From Corythucha ciliata (taxonomy: Eukaryota; Arthropoda; Insecta; Hemiptera; Tingidae), in the NCBI GenBank assembly GCA_038030265.1, contig CM075939.1, forward strand, positions 8,661,253-8,725,252: DNA of 64,000 nucleotides, read 5' to 3'. The position numbers and the translations under genes were made by a program. Positions 46,530-59,017 of this stretch are shown piece by piece. The notes beneath the pieces were generated by a model, which was not told where the DNA came from, made no database searches, and was given only the letters and a program-made list of their open reading frames with translations. The number at the start of each line of letters is the position of its first letter. The first letter of the stretch is position 1.

Positions 46530-49500
46530 CTGTAAGGGAAAAGACAGGCGTGTGAGAAATTTCCAAGGTATATGGAAGGCGGGGTGGAGGGGACCATCAA
46601 CGCCAGTCGTTAGTAGACTTCAGTGCACATGCTTGTGAGTAAAGCCGTAGCCCCCCCGTCATATGATAACACTAAAATCAACGGAAAAAAAGACGATTTT
46701 ATTCTTTTGAAATCTTCAAATTGTCGTTACGGAAAAAAACGTGTGAGTAGTAGCACGCCAAGGAAACAAGGTACGCTCTTCATGCAATTAAGTCCAAACC
46801 ATGGTACTTCTATTCATAGAAATTTAAGAGGGGCATGGGAACAAAGAAGAAAGAGAAGAAAAAGGCGAAATAACAAGGCAATTTTAAGGCTTCCGATACA
46901 AATGAAAATTGCGCAACGTGGATGGTGAGGAATACAAAAACGATTTTTTTCCCCCCGACCACAAAAAAAACACCTTCACCATCGTCAATTGCTCTCCTAA
47001 AAAACGTCTAAATTGAGTAGAGGAGTGCCAAACTGTTTCAATTCCCCAGAGCCACCGCCAAAGCTAAACTGAAGAATCACCGCCGCAAGAAGTTGTCCCC
47101 CCCCCCCCGGGTAGGAGCCGCAGATCTTTCTCCCTCTTGCCTATTATATGCCTCTACGGGTAAACCCTTCAATAATGGCTTGTGATCTCACCAACTCAGT
47201 GAATTCTGTTACGCCCCGACGCCCAAAACCAAAAAACTCCCCAAAAAACTACATCAACCATCATCGTCCATTCTACTGGGAGAAGACGGTAGGGAGTGGG
47301 GGGAGGGGGCGTTGCTCGACACGCCGGCGCCGTGGAAGAAACCGTGTCAATCCCGTGATATTGAATTTTCGACCGTGTAAATTCCACGAAATTGTTATTT
47401 TTATTTCTCACAAGCCAAACTCGCGGAATTGGTTTTTGTTAGTGGCAAGTGGCAAAAAGGCTTTTGAAAGAACCCGACCAGCGAAATTGGAAACCCCACG
47501 AGCTTGTTGACACTATGGGGGCAGAATCGCCAAATTCGGATTTTTGAGCGAGGAAACCCCGCGAAATTGGTTCCCATAAGTGCCAAGCCCACAAAATTGG
47601 AGTTAGCCCGTGTAGATTCCACTAAAATGTTATATTTCCAAAAAAGTAGAAAAACAGAATATGTAGCCAAGGGAACTGACTCTTTCGAACTCACAGGAAA
47701 CCCTATACCAGACATCAACGCTTTTTTTTCAACTCAATTTATTTTGTGCATGACCTCACATAACCCCGTCACCAAATCAACGATTTTTGACTTTTTTTAC
47801 ATATTTCCGTCTCACTCACTATCAATTAAAATTGTAGCGATGAGTTTGCGAGGAGGTGATAGAGTTTTTCATGTATTTCAAAGGTGGGAAGGAAGGGGGG
47901 GGGGCTGTTGGCACTGTCAGATCCGCCCCGGGTGTCGAAAGCTATTGGGGGACGCTACTCGACCTTGCGTAAGGACTTTCTCCCATTGCAAAATTTATGG
48001 AAACAAAAATTTTTCAATTGAGTGCCCCTGGGGGTCGCGGGCGGGCGGCAAGGGGTGTCCTTTCATTTCATTTCAACAAAAATGTGATTCCCCCGGATAA
48101 TTTATGACTTGTGCTCATCAGACAAAAAAAAAAAAAAGAGATAAAAAAAAACACTTTATAACTACGGAGAAGCGTCTAAAAAGTAATTTTACGTCGATTA
48201 GTGAACAACATCTCTTACCAATGGCGTGAGAACCCCCCCCCCCTCATAATGCCAGTCCCACCTGTTACAAGAAACAAGGACAAATTCGTTTACTTATTAC
48301 GATTTTTTTTTTTTCATTCGAAAAGGCTGCACAAATTCGTTTTTTGTGGCCACAAAGAACACACACAAGGTCAAAATTTCAACACTTGAGTACAATAGGG
48401 TAAAAAAAATAGTGAAAGATGGAAAACACTGTGACGAATCAGGAAATCAATAATGTTGACCATTACTATCAAGCGACAAACTGTTTAAATATTAACAAGC
48501 GGCGCTTGCATACAATGGGGTGGACAAAAGTGGGGCGTGGAACACGACAAAACGATAATTTTTCCAATAACTCACCGATTGGTATTGGATTGGAGTGTGT
48601 TAAATCTTAGGATACTAGCTTTTGCGTTTAAGTTATATATAAAAAAAGAAAAGCGTAAGAAAGACCTGTAGGAGAAGTAGAAAACTTCAGAAAAACTACG
48701 AATATTTGCAACACACGCCTCTTCCAGCATCACAACAGATACTAAATAGTGACTTTATCACAGAAAGATAGACGAACAATTTTCCAGTTATGTCACAAAC
48801 GGAAAAATAGAACGAATAGAGTCCAAATGTATCGATTAGTCTTCAAATATTGTTAATGATTAACGTTGATGAGATCATTATTCGTCTACCCCTTAGAGGT
48901 AGGTAATTTGAGCAGGCGAGGAGGTCACTCTTTCTATTGTTCCATTTAGGGTCTATGCAAACCGTAAAAGAAATTCACTGAAAGTTAAACGTTCAAAGAA
49001 TGTTTAGGGCCTTGCGTCCTCCATGAAACGCATAACAACCATGAATTGCTAAAAAGCGTGATATAATACGGCGTTTCGGGGTCGAAACCGCTAACCCTGA
49101 AAATCAAAAGTTGGAAGCGAACGAATGGAGGTCGTTGATCTCGAACTCAAAGTTACGCGAGTGATGGATAATGGGTTGAGGGGAGGGGCACAGGACAGGA
49201 ATTTCAACAACGCGAGGATCAGAACGAGCCGCAGAAAAGGGCGATTGAACAACAATTCCTATAAGAAACAAACTCGCAAATTTAAGTCACAAGGCATTTG
49301 TTCTATCCTTGTTAAACCTCGCAAGTGAATTAGAATGACAATGAAATACCAGCGGCAACGATAGACGTTCACAATAGATTAGAGGGTATAATTATAGTAA
49401 TAATTCCAAAGTAAAGGCTTCAACCATAATTAAACAGAGACAAGATACAACTAAGGTGTAAAATTCATAATGTTTCTAATTATGTAGCAAACTAATAATG

Positions 49501-50860
49501 ATCGCAATCGCTCACCGTATATGGAGTGCTTCTGCGGCACTCCAGTAGAAACTGGCAATTTAACACTGCTAATGGTCAGTTTTGGGGCTAAATTGACAGT
49601 TCGACAGCCTCGATTCTAAAAACTATAAATTTCTAATCAGGGCCAAAATCTATTGACCATCAGAAACCTGGTGCTTGATATCCAGCCCACTGTCACAAGA
49701 GGCCGGCAAGCCACAGCGTCGGATAATCCACCGACGAGCTCCAAGCACGGCAACGTCCCGTGATGTTAAACTCATAAAATTTAACTTTTTAAGACAAAAA
49801 TACGAAATATCCGGGGGTTGGCTCACTAAACTAAATAAATTCGCAGACTTGGCTCTTTTTAAACCCAAATTTCGCAGGATTTCCACAGCCTAAAACCCAA
49901 TTTTGCAGGTTAAACATTTACAACGCATGCGTATGCGAGGCTGCCTCATCGGAAAAACTATTTCGCGGGATTTCATCACTCAAAAATCCAATTTTTCGTG
50001 TACGACACTTTCAAGGACCGTATGTCACAGAATTGGTTCCGGCAAAGTCAAATTTCGCGAGAAGGTCTCACTAAAAGAAACAATTTCGCAGGTGTTTCCA
50101 TTCAAAAACCAATTTCGTGGGGCTGCATCTATCTAACAATGCGAAAAAACTTACGTTTTACATTTAAGCGGATTGGCTCTTTATGAGAGCAATTTCGAGC
50201 AACATTCGGCTCGGTATTTCCAGCGACTTCTGTCTTCTGGCATTTTTAAACGCGTGTGTCAGCATCTTCGCAGCACCGGGGCTCATCGCCATAAGCACGG
50301 TGCTGATGTTAGCCAAACTCGCGTCACCCACGCTACTACGCGTCTGACCACCCCCATTGACCTACGAGCCTGGATCAGGACCATTTTGACGCGTCCAGCC
50401 TCTGCATCATCCCGCGAATGATCAAGAAGAGCACAGAGCACTTCACACGAGTAACACCTATCGTCACGTCCACCCCCCCCCCCCATTCTCTCCATCTTCT
50501 TTGACCAAAAATACATCGTCACGCTCACCCTGCGCTAGCGGGCTTGCACAAGTTTTGCACAACAAGTGAAACTCCCCACCTCCAAGCGATTCACGCCAGT
50601 AACATTCTCGGTCTTGGTCAGCGAGTGTGCAGGGCTAAAAGGGCAGCGTTATGCGGATTTTCCATCACGATCCACGACTCCCACTCCATGGCTTGAGCTA
50701 CAAGGATACGAACGAATAAGGGACACTGGTACCAACGCTCTACTCTAAAGAACACCATAAAAATCCAAATCCATAAATCTCCAAAAATGAATGTTTCTCG
50801 TTGAAGTTAGTTTTAGCAGATTTTCACGACCTTGAGCAGACCGAAAAGGTTCGCGTGCTT
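46530..50860. other. Upstream of Nramp coding exons; no gene recognised
   Basis: Probably the 5' intron or flank of Nramp. It holds a T run of about 20 nt just before (46301-46322), several C runs, weak family D repeats (47340-47640 and 49790-50150), and A/T-rich unique DNA at 48100-49500. Short open frames have no family resemblance. Confidence 0.4.
49790..50150 (+). repeat. Satellite family D-like array
   Basis: AATTTCGCAGG / AAACCCAATTT units of about 25-30 bp, strongly decayed. They share the CGCGAAATTGG theme with 27210-27560. Confidence 0.5.
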
Positions 50861-51109
50861 CCTTGGACTTCAGACCCCACGCAGTAGCTTACCGAGGTAG
50901 GGAGAACCGCCCCCGGATCAGACGGGCCCCCCCGAAAAACTTAAATACGGATAAATGAGGATTTTTAGGTTATCCATGGATGTAGGTATGTGAAGAGGTC
51001 AGAAGGTTGGACAGCTATTAGGCTACTTTCTACGAATTTCAATTTTTCCGATCTGATGGAGAACATAACGTTGCAAGTGATATCAGCAAAGACAGTGGGC
51101 TAAATATTC

Positions 51110-52780
51110 GATTGAGCCCCCCGAAAGTGCTAATCTGGTGGCTCAAAATGAGAAAATTCGCGCTTTCTTGAGGAAACTTCACGGCTAAAAAGAGAAAATA
51201 CACCGTGTCCCCAGTTTCATTAGGTCCTTAAGCAAAAAATTGAAAAAACCCGTTAATATTCGTGACGGTAACTGCAAAAAAGCGCTGATTCATGGTCTCG
51301 CAATGTAACTTCCAGACTAAAATTAAGAAAAAATCGCTGATTCGCGGTGCATGGTTGCCATTCTACGAATAAATTGTGGAAACCAACGCAAAAGGGTTGT
51401 TTTTGGACCAACCCCGCGGTTAAAATTGAGATAACACGTATAATATTGACACAAAAAAAAGGTGAAAATTTGGCCAAAATAGCAAATTCACAAATGAAAT
51501 TGCGTAAAACCGCTAATTTGTAATGTGCGGGCGTAAAGTCGAGGAAAAACCTTAATTCGCGGAAACAAATGAAGAAAATCAATAATTAGCCCGGCTACAA
51601 TTAATAAAAACGCTAATTTTCGGTTCATATTGAGAAGAAGAGATAATTCTCTGCAAAAATGGGAAAAACTCCTAATTTGCAGCTTAATTAGAGAAAAACA
51701 CCAATTCTTGGCACAAATAGAGAAAATTCGGTTAATGCAAGGGTTGGAAACGCCACTACGCTGCTAAAATTTAGAAAAAGCGCAAATTCGCTGCTAAAAT
51801 TGAGGAACATCAATAATTCTCGGATAAAGCGTGGTGAAATTTGAAATTTCTAACATTTAAATACGCGCCTTCTGAAGACAACTTTGTGGCTAAAATTCCT
51901 GCAGGGCTATGAGTAAGAACAACGCTGATTCACGGGCTAGAACTAAGAAGAAGCAATAATCTATACATAAAAGTAACATAAAATTGCTAATACGGTGCTA
52001 AAATGTGAAATCCCCACTAATTTGCGGGTAATATTTAAAAAACAAATAATTAGTCTAGCCAAAATTAAGAGATTTTAAAAGTTATTTTGAGGCTAAATTG
52101 AGAAAAAGTGCTAATTCACGGATAAAAATGGAAAAAAACCCGCCAATTTACAGCTGAAATTGCGCAAAACTCTAATTCGCTCAAATTGAGAAAAACTCTT
52201 ATTTGCGTCAAAACTGAACCATACGCCATTGGCGGCTTCTGATGGCAACTTCTGAGGCAGAAATTGCAATTTATGGCAATTCGCGGGTAAACCTGAGAAA
52301 AATTGCGCATGGTGAACCAAAAAAATCCTAATTTGTGAAAAGCCCTCTATTTCGAGGCTAATTTATGAGGAAAAAACTTAAGAAAAACGTAATGTTTAGC
52401 TAAAACTGGAAAAAGTGCTAATCCCCTGCTAAAAAATTTGAAAAAATCGCTAATTTGATGGTAAAATTAAGGAAAACGCTAAAACTCGCGGAAAATTAAG
52501 AAACATCGCTCATGGGATAAAAACCGCTGCTTTGCTGGTAAAGTTGGGAAAATGCGCAAATTCAATAGCTATGGGAGGAGCGGTCAAAACCGCTAATCCG
52601 CGGTTGAACGCGGCCAATATTGAGAAAAGCGCTAAATCTGCAGGTAAAGTTGATAAAAAGCACTCATTCATGGCTAAAATTGAGAAATTCGCGGCTTAAA
52701 CTGGTCGTAAGCGCTAATTGGCGGTTAGAAAAGGTGAAATAGCGGTGCTTCGTGGCTAAAATAAGGAAAAGGCTAAGTAA
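51110..52780 (+). repeat. Satellite family A array with hAT-like right end
   Basis: About 1.7 kb of forward units preceded by the GC-rich core (about 50890-50940) and followed at 52870-52899 by CCTACCTACGCCACTGG, a hAT-type right end (complement of CAGTGGCGTAGG). The left end of this element was not found. Confidence 0.8.
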
Positions 52781-52899
52781 AATTATATTTCTTGTTTATA
52801 CAGAGACTTAGGGCGAAATTACCCACTGCCATCCCTGTATAGCGAGATTTCAATCTGATCCCCCCCCCCCCTAGGACAAATTCCTACCTACGCCACTGG

Positions 52900-55350
52900 C
52901 TAAGCGCCGCAGCTTTGTTTGAAGATGAAAACTTGAAAGATGTTTTGAGTTAGAAATCCAGACGTCACATAAGGTAGAGAGCGATCTCTCCCCGGACACT
53001 TGAAAAATGAGCCCGGACGCTCAAGAAAGTAGGACATGTCCGGGGAAAGTAGGACGTCTGGTCACCCTACATTTGTAACGATTCCCTACACGTTGGACTT
53101 GCGTCGGCGGTGGTTTCAGGTATGGAGGAATTGGTCATTAAGTCTGAAAATTGATAGGATGCGGGAATCTGGACCAATCGAGTTAATGGCAAGCCCACGC
53201 TAAGCTCCAAAAAACGGTCAAACGACAGAATTACCCAACCCTCTGACCAAACCAAGCCATATGGATCCTGCGGATAAACGCACAGGATGAGCAGTTAGTC
53301 TTAAGAGGGTTACAACGAGTTTCTGTGGTGAAACTGTCCATTTTTGCGATGGATAGTTGCTTTTTGAGAACCTGAACCATTGGCTTTCTTCACATCTCAT
53401 GACATGGGGTTTGGGGCTCAAATTCAAGGTTTATGGGTCTTGAGAGAGCTCAATATGACCAATATGGTGAGCTCCAAATTAGGGTACTGAGCTCCTGGTT
53501 TTACTTTGGCCAGTTATCCTCTCCCATCAGATTGAGCGAAATTCGCCCCTTCGTATTCAACGGCGTCCTCTTTTAAAAACCTGAAAGTGAATGAAATAAG
53601 CGAGGAGGTCCACAGTTACTGCAGGCAATCAAGCGTTGAAAGGGCATGCCAATTTTAGCAATTACGGCCGCGTATATACAGCTAGCGTAAACAACAGTGC
53701 ACCGGTGAGCTAATATTATCCACTGTTGTGTAACTGAGGGCTGAAAAGATCCTGTTGACAATATTGCAAGTTTTTGCGGAATAAACATCACACACATCAT
53801 TGTGAGTGGACGTGGGGGGGGCGGGATTCAATAGAAAAGTCTACTCATAGAAACTTCAATTGGCCTATCTGTATGAGCAGCTTTAAAAATCTCAAATTTA
53901 CTTACCAAGAGTGTATATTGCACAGAAGACATAACTAATTTCACGCGGCATCTGATTAAATTTCACTGATGAAAGCAAAAACTGCCAAATAACTAAATCT
54001 TCAAAACTACATGAACATAAAAAAAAAAACACACGATAAAACCTCTTTGTTAGACGAAGAGGTCGCGTTACCGCATCTTTCCCATTTTAGTGTTATTTTT
54101 TTACTGGAAATCCCTAGAACTTGGACAAATTTTAGTCACTCACCCATAAACATGCCATTAGTAAGTTTTAAAAAAAATCGTTTTGGAAAGAAAACAACAC
54201 GACTCGGACTCCGGTTAGTCACTCCCGCGAAAACTCCCTACTGTTAATCAATTGGCTGAGAGATTGTTAAAAAAAATGGACGTAATACAAAAAAATAATT
54301 AAAAGAAAGATAAAATAAAATTAAATTTATGGGAAATCCACCGTATCGGTGTTTTAAAACCTGTCCCTGTTGACCTTATCTCTATCAGCTGGAACTACTT
54401 CAACGAGAATGAGAGAGAGAGGAGAGGCACTCCGCCACGAAGACACTCACACTCGCACAACGCTTGAAACTTCACTTCACTTGGCAACGTCAAACGTTTT
54501 TATGGAAAAAAAAAAAATCAACTAAAATAATGGGCGGGGGCGAAGGGGTAATGAAACGCCGACACTTATTTAAATGAGAAAAACCCAACGTCAGAATCGT
54601 CGCGTTCTGGTCAGAATTTCCCATTAAAGGACTGAGCTCATTATCGGTCAGGCTTGAGAGGCTCTCTGGACTAAAACTCGACTGAAAGAAAAGAAACGAA
54701 GGGAATTCTAAAGACCATCCTTCTCTAATAATTGGAGAAGGAGAGAAACTCGTGTTTGTCTAACTGCTGTGGGGGGGGGGAGAGGTGGAGGACTTGACAT
54801 TATTTAGTATTAAAAAAGTTACACGGAAGTGGGGACACAATGTTATCCCTCTGTCATCAGTTTAAATTCAGCGAAGATTAACGTACAAAATATCGTCTAA
54901 TCCTCGCAATTGTGTTCATTTTAGGGTGAATCAGATTGTCCCACATTTGAAATAAAAACGCTCTCTATTCTCCATCAGTGGCGAAAGTCAATTTTAAGAG
55001 GCTAAATAACCGTTATTTATGGCGAACGACAGTCATACTTCCAATTATACACAATGTGTAGAGCTAATTGAAGCATCGGCGGATTTAAGGGACTGTAGGG
55101 ACTTAGCCCCCCTTGTTCATCGTATTAGTTCCTCCCCTCCAAGATAATCATTCTCAAGCCACTATTCGAAAATGGTTGGATGTAATAGTCATGCAGGACC
55201 GGATCTTGCTTTTTACCGCCCCGAGGCTAATTTGTTAATGCCGCCCCATGCGGCTACCTCCCTCACACCGGCCAACTTCCGGAGTCAAACAAAGTAACAA
55301 GAGAATGGATTCAACAAGTTGTTGGAGGAAAACTATTTTACTTCAATACA
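52900..55350. other. No gene recognised
   Basis: Mostly A/T-rich unique DNA. On the minus strand a CT/GA-rich stretch near 54400-54480 could be a leader or promoter region, possibly of Nramp, but no donor or TATA decides it. Another hAT-like motif (CAGTGGCG) is at 54974. Confidence 0.35.
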
Positions 55351-55353
55351 GAA

Positions 55354-55565
55354 ACAGTGGCGTAGCGTATTGGGGGGCGGCCCGCCCCGGGCATCACTTG
55401 AAATATGGGGCATCATCCGGCTGAGTATTTTATTTATTTTTAACGTGAATAAGTTAAAGAACCGAGCACAGTCGGTAAATATTGACTCCTTTTGCGCACC
55501 ACCGGTACAAATAAACACTCCACATCTATTCAACTGCCCAGTCCCCATAGTTGCTAGGTGCTCCG
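55354..55565 (+). repeat. hAT-ended dispersed repeat, copy 2, piece 1
   Basis: Matches 26154-26366 (CAGTGGCGTAGCGTATT, then AAGAACCGAGC, then CTCCACATCT) and stops at TGCTCCG, where a hAT-like element begins. Confidence 0.85.
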
Positions 55566-58500
55566 CAGGGGCGGATACACGGATTTGTCAGGCCCGGGGC
55601 ACTGGGAAAGTATCGGCCCAATATACATTTATACAGGAGTGATTCAGGAGGAACTTGCACTGGTGATAGTGCGTACCTGGACGCACAAGAACGTAATGTA
55701 GACACGTAGCCGAAAATGCTTAGTTACCCACTAACCAGCGCTATCCACCCACCCGTCTTGTCGAAAAACGGTTTTTTTTCTACACTTTTTTCAACACTTC
55801 AGAGGTTCTTCTCAATTTCATCGGTGATTCCAACGTCGAAGAAGCGATACGTTTCCATTTTAGCCACGATTTTTCTAAATTTTTGCCGTAAATTAGCGCT
55901 TTTTGCTAATGGGCTGCAAAGTTGCCTCCGGAAGCCTCGGCTTGGCATTTTCTCAATTTTCTGAGAATTAGCAAATTTTCTCAATTTAAACCCCAATTAG
56001 CCGTTTATCCTTATTATAACCACACAGCATTAGCGTTTTTCCTCATTTTAGCCGCTAAAATTATAGATTTTTATACCTTTCAGCCACGAATTAGAGTTTT
56101 TCCCCAATTTTCGTCGCGAACTACGTAAAGCTTTTTCTGAATTTGGCTGTGAATTAGCGATTTTTTCACTTTCTGGCACAAAGCTACCTTTAGAAGCTGC
56201 GGATTTGACGTTTTGTCCATTTAAATAGCAAATTAGCGTTTTTCTTCACGTCAGCGCTTCTGAATTTTATCGGTGGATTAGCGGTAATTCGCCATTTTAG
56301 CGGTGAATTAGCGTTTTTTCGGAGTTTTTGCGGTGAGTTCGTATTTTTCTTGATCTTAACCGCTAATGAGCCATTTTTTTCAATTTCATTAATGAATTAG
56401 CGCTTTTTCTGTACTTTATTCGCGGAAGCTTTAAGGAAACATGAGCCACGAAGCAGCGCTTTTTCTCACTTCTGTCCGTGAATTAGTAGCGCACCGAGAC
56501 AGGGGTGAGGGGGCCGGATCGCCTAAAAATGTGGATATTAAGGATCTTTAGCTATGTCTCCACTTGTGCGCTTTCGTCTTCCTCTTTCAATTCAACACGC
56601 CTTTCCAACTTTCAACAACGCATGCACGCAAGCAATGCACGCAATTTCTGATATACTTTCAGCTTTTTGAGGCATGCAATTAGCGCATTCCTCACGTTCA
56701 ACACATCGCCTGCTATGACGCCTCTGACGCACGCAAAAAGGCACAAAGTGAAGACATAGCTTATGTTCATGTTTGTAGGTTCGTGAAAACGAGTTTTTGG
56801 CATGCAGTTTGACAGCGATATTGGCTCCTTTCGACGATTTTCAATCCATCCGACCCAGGATGGAGTGCTTGCAGGTGATCAGCAAGGAGTGTAGCTGAAT
56901 AATCCATTTAGCCCACAAAAGCGCTTATTCTGAAGGCTCAAATTGAGAGAAAACGCAGCCTTCTGGGGGTAACTTCGCGGCTAAAATAGAGAGAATACGC
57001 TGCTCCCCAGTTTGCTTTTCTTAGGTCCGCAAGCGGATAAAGATGAGAAGGCGTACTAATATGCTATTCTTGCAGGCAAAGTACCAACGGCTGCAAAAAG
57101 TTGGGAAAAATCGCTAGTATTTGTGGCCAAAACTGTTCAAAAGCCTTCATTCGCGGTATCTCGATGAAACATCCAGACCGAAATTGAGAAAAATAGCTGA
57201 TTCGCGGTGTATAGATGCCACTTTATGCCTAAAATGAAGAAAAAACGCTAATTTGCTGTTGGTAAAATTGAGACGTGACGCAGTTTTGGCTTCTCTGCAA
57301 GAGCTAAAAGGAAAAAAAAACCGCTAAGGCTATACGATAGAAAAAAACACGCTAATTCGGGGCTAAAATTGAGAAAAATGACAAGTTCGCATCTGAAATT
57401 GCAAAAAAAATGCCCGTTCACTGATAAAAAAGTGAAAAGTCACAATTCACAGCTAATTTTCGAAAAATGCTAACTCACGACGGAAATTGAGAAGAATGGC
57501 TAATTAGCTGCTAAAATTGGGACATAGCTAATCCACGGCAAAAATTGAGAAAAATAGCTTCTCTAACGAAGTTTGACAAAAAGCGCTACTTAGCGGCTAA
57601 ACTTGGAACAATCTAATGTCGCGGACTTAATTGAAAAGAATAGATAATTAATTGGCAGCGAAAATTTGTAAAAAGTCCGATGATTTGCGGATAGTCTAGA
57701 AAAAACGTTCATTCGCGGATTCCAATGAAAAAAATCGGCTAATTGACGGCTATATTAGAGAAAACGCCAATTCACGACTAAAATTTAGTAATAACGCTGA
57801 CTCGGGGCTAAAATTCAGCAAAAGACAATAATCTGTTGCTTCTGAAGGCAACTTTGGACGTATACCTGGAAAAAAGCGCTTGTCTATAGCTAAAAGTTGA
57901 AAAAAAAATTGCGGTCAATATTGAGAAATTAATTAATTAATTAGCGCGGCTGAAATCAACGAAAACGCTATACTTGCAGCTCAAAGTGCTAATTCACTGC
58001 TGAAAAGGTAAAAAATCGATAATTTGCTGCAAAAATCGAGGAAAACTTCAATTCATGGCAAAAATTGAGAAAAATCGCTAACATAGGATAAAAACGCTAC
58101 TTCGCAGCTAAAATTAAGGAAAATCACTATTCGCGGACAAAGTGTAGAGGAAAAGCTCGTTAATCCACGGCTAAAATTGAAAAATAACTTCAATTTTCGG
58201 CTATTTTATAGTTTTGAAATATTCATAAGTCAAATGGGCTTCTTAGGTCATTTTTCGTCGTCCACCTGCCTTCTCCCCTGCTCATTTTGCTAGACGCGCC
58301 CCTAAGGACACGGCGCGGCGCCCCTGGGTGGAAGAGAAAAATTTACACACAAAGATCACAATCTGCTTAGCTGAGCTGAATCTAACGAGGTAGTATATGC
58401 CTAAGTCCCCGATTAAGTCCTAACGCCCAGTTCCCTGAAGATTGCCACGGGACCATAAAATCGGTATCGGTGCAGATAGGTATAAGACAGCAAATTATGG

Positions 58501-58911
58501 GGAAAATGTATGCAGCATGAGAGTTAGGCACAAACTGCTGCGGCACGCCTTTAGAGTAGGTGTTCTCAATGAGTGAATTTTTAGCCAACTGCTAATCTAT
58601 ACGCTATAAAACAGCCTTGTGTCTTGAGTCATGGGTTGAAGGTTGTCCCGGTTTTAAGAAAACCCTACTTGACAGGTTTTCTCATTTGTCTCATTGTACC
58701 TATAATAGGCCAGTTCCGGGATTCTGTAGGCTTACCTTAAGGACCATTACCGAGAAAAAATAATTTGTAGTTACCAGCTTTCTCAGGAGGACTAGGACCC
58801 GTCAAAGAGTTGGGGGGGGGGGGCAGGCATCGGCCCTCCGGCCGCACTGGCCCTCGGGGCCTCCGGCCCTTCGGGCTCAGCCCGATCGCCCACCCCCTGT
58901 ATCCGCCCCTG
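55566..58911. mobile_element. hAT-like element inserted in the dispersed repeat
   Basis: Perfect 14-bp inverted ends, CAGGGGCGGATACA at the left and its complement at 58898-58911. TGCTCCG lies just outside both ends (55559-55565; 58914-58920 after two extra bases), consistent with a slightly decayed 7-8 bp duplication. The 3.3-kb interior is satellite A in opposite orientations (reverse at 55790-56480, forward at 56890-58200) around a centre of about 400 bp, plus a GC-rich right end. No transposase. Confidence 0.85.
55790..58200. repeat. Satellite family A arrays in head-to-head arrangement
   Basis: Units run in the CTCAATTTTAGCC sense up to about 56480 and in the GGCTAAAATTGAG sense from about 56890. 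The centre (56485-56880) shares pieces (CGACGATTTTCAATCCATCC, GATCAGCAA) with 23400-23470 of the other hAT-like element. Confidence 0.8.
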
Positions 58912-58913
58912 GC

Positions 58914-59017
58914 TGCTCCGTGAAAGAAATCGTGGCTACAGGTCTACCAAGAGGCACCAAACCCGCACAAAATGGTCCATTGCAGACCAGGGCACCCCCA
59001 TAAGAGCTATCTATAAG
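58914..59017 (+). repeat. hAT-ended dispersed repeat, copy 2, piece 2
   Basis: Continues exactly where piece 1 stopped (CTCCGTGAAA, then AAAATGGTCCATT, then GAGCTATCTATAAG) and matches 26366-26446. It stops at ATAAG, where a LINE begins. Confidence 0.85.

Noticed and set aside
54360..54480. Possible Nramp promoter and leader on the minus strand
   Set aside because: The CT/GA-rich stretch lacks a clear TATA, initiator or donor, and 8 kb of distance cannot be bridged from sequence alone.
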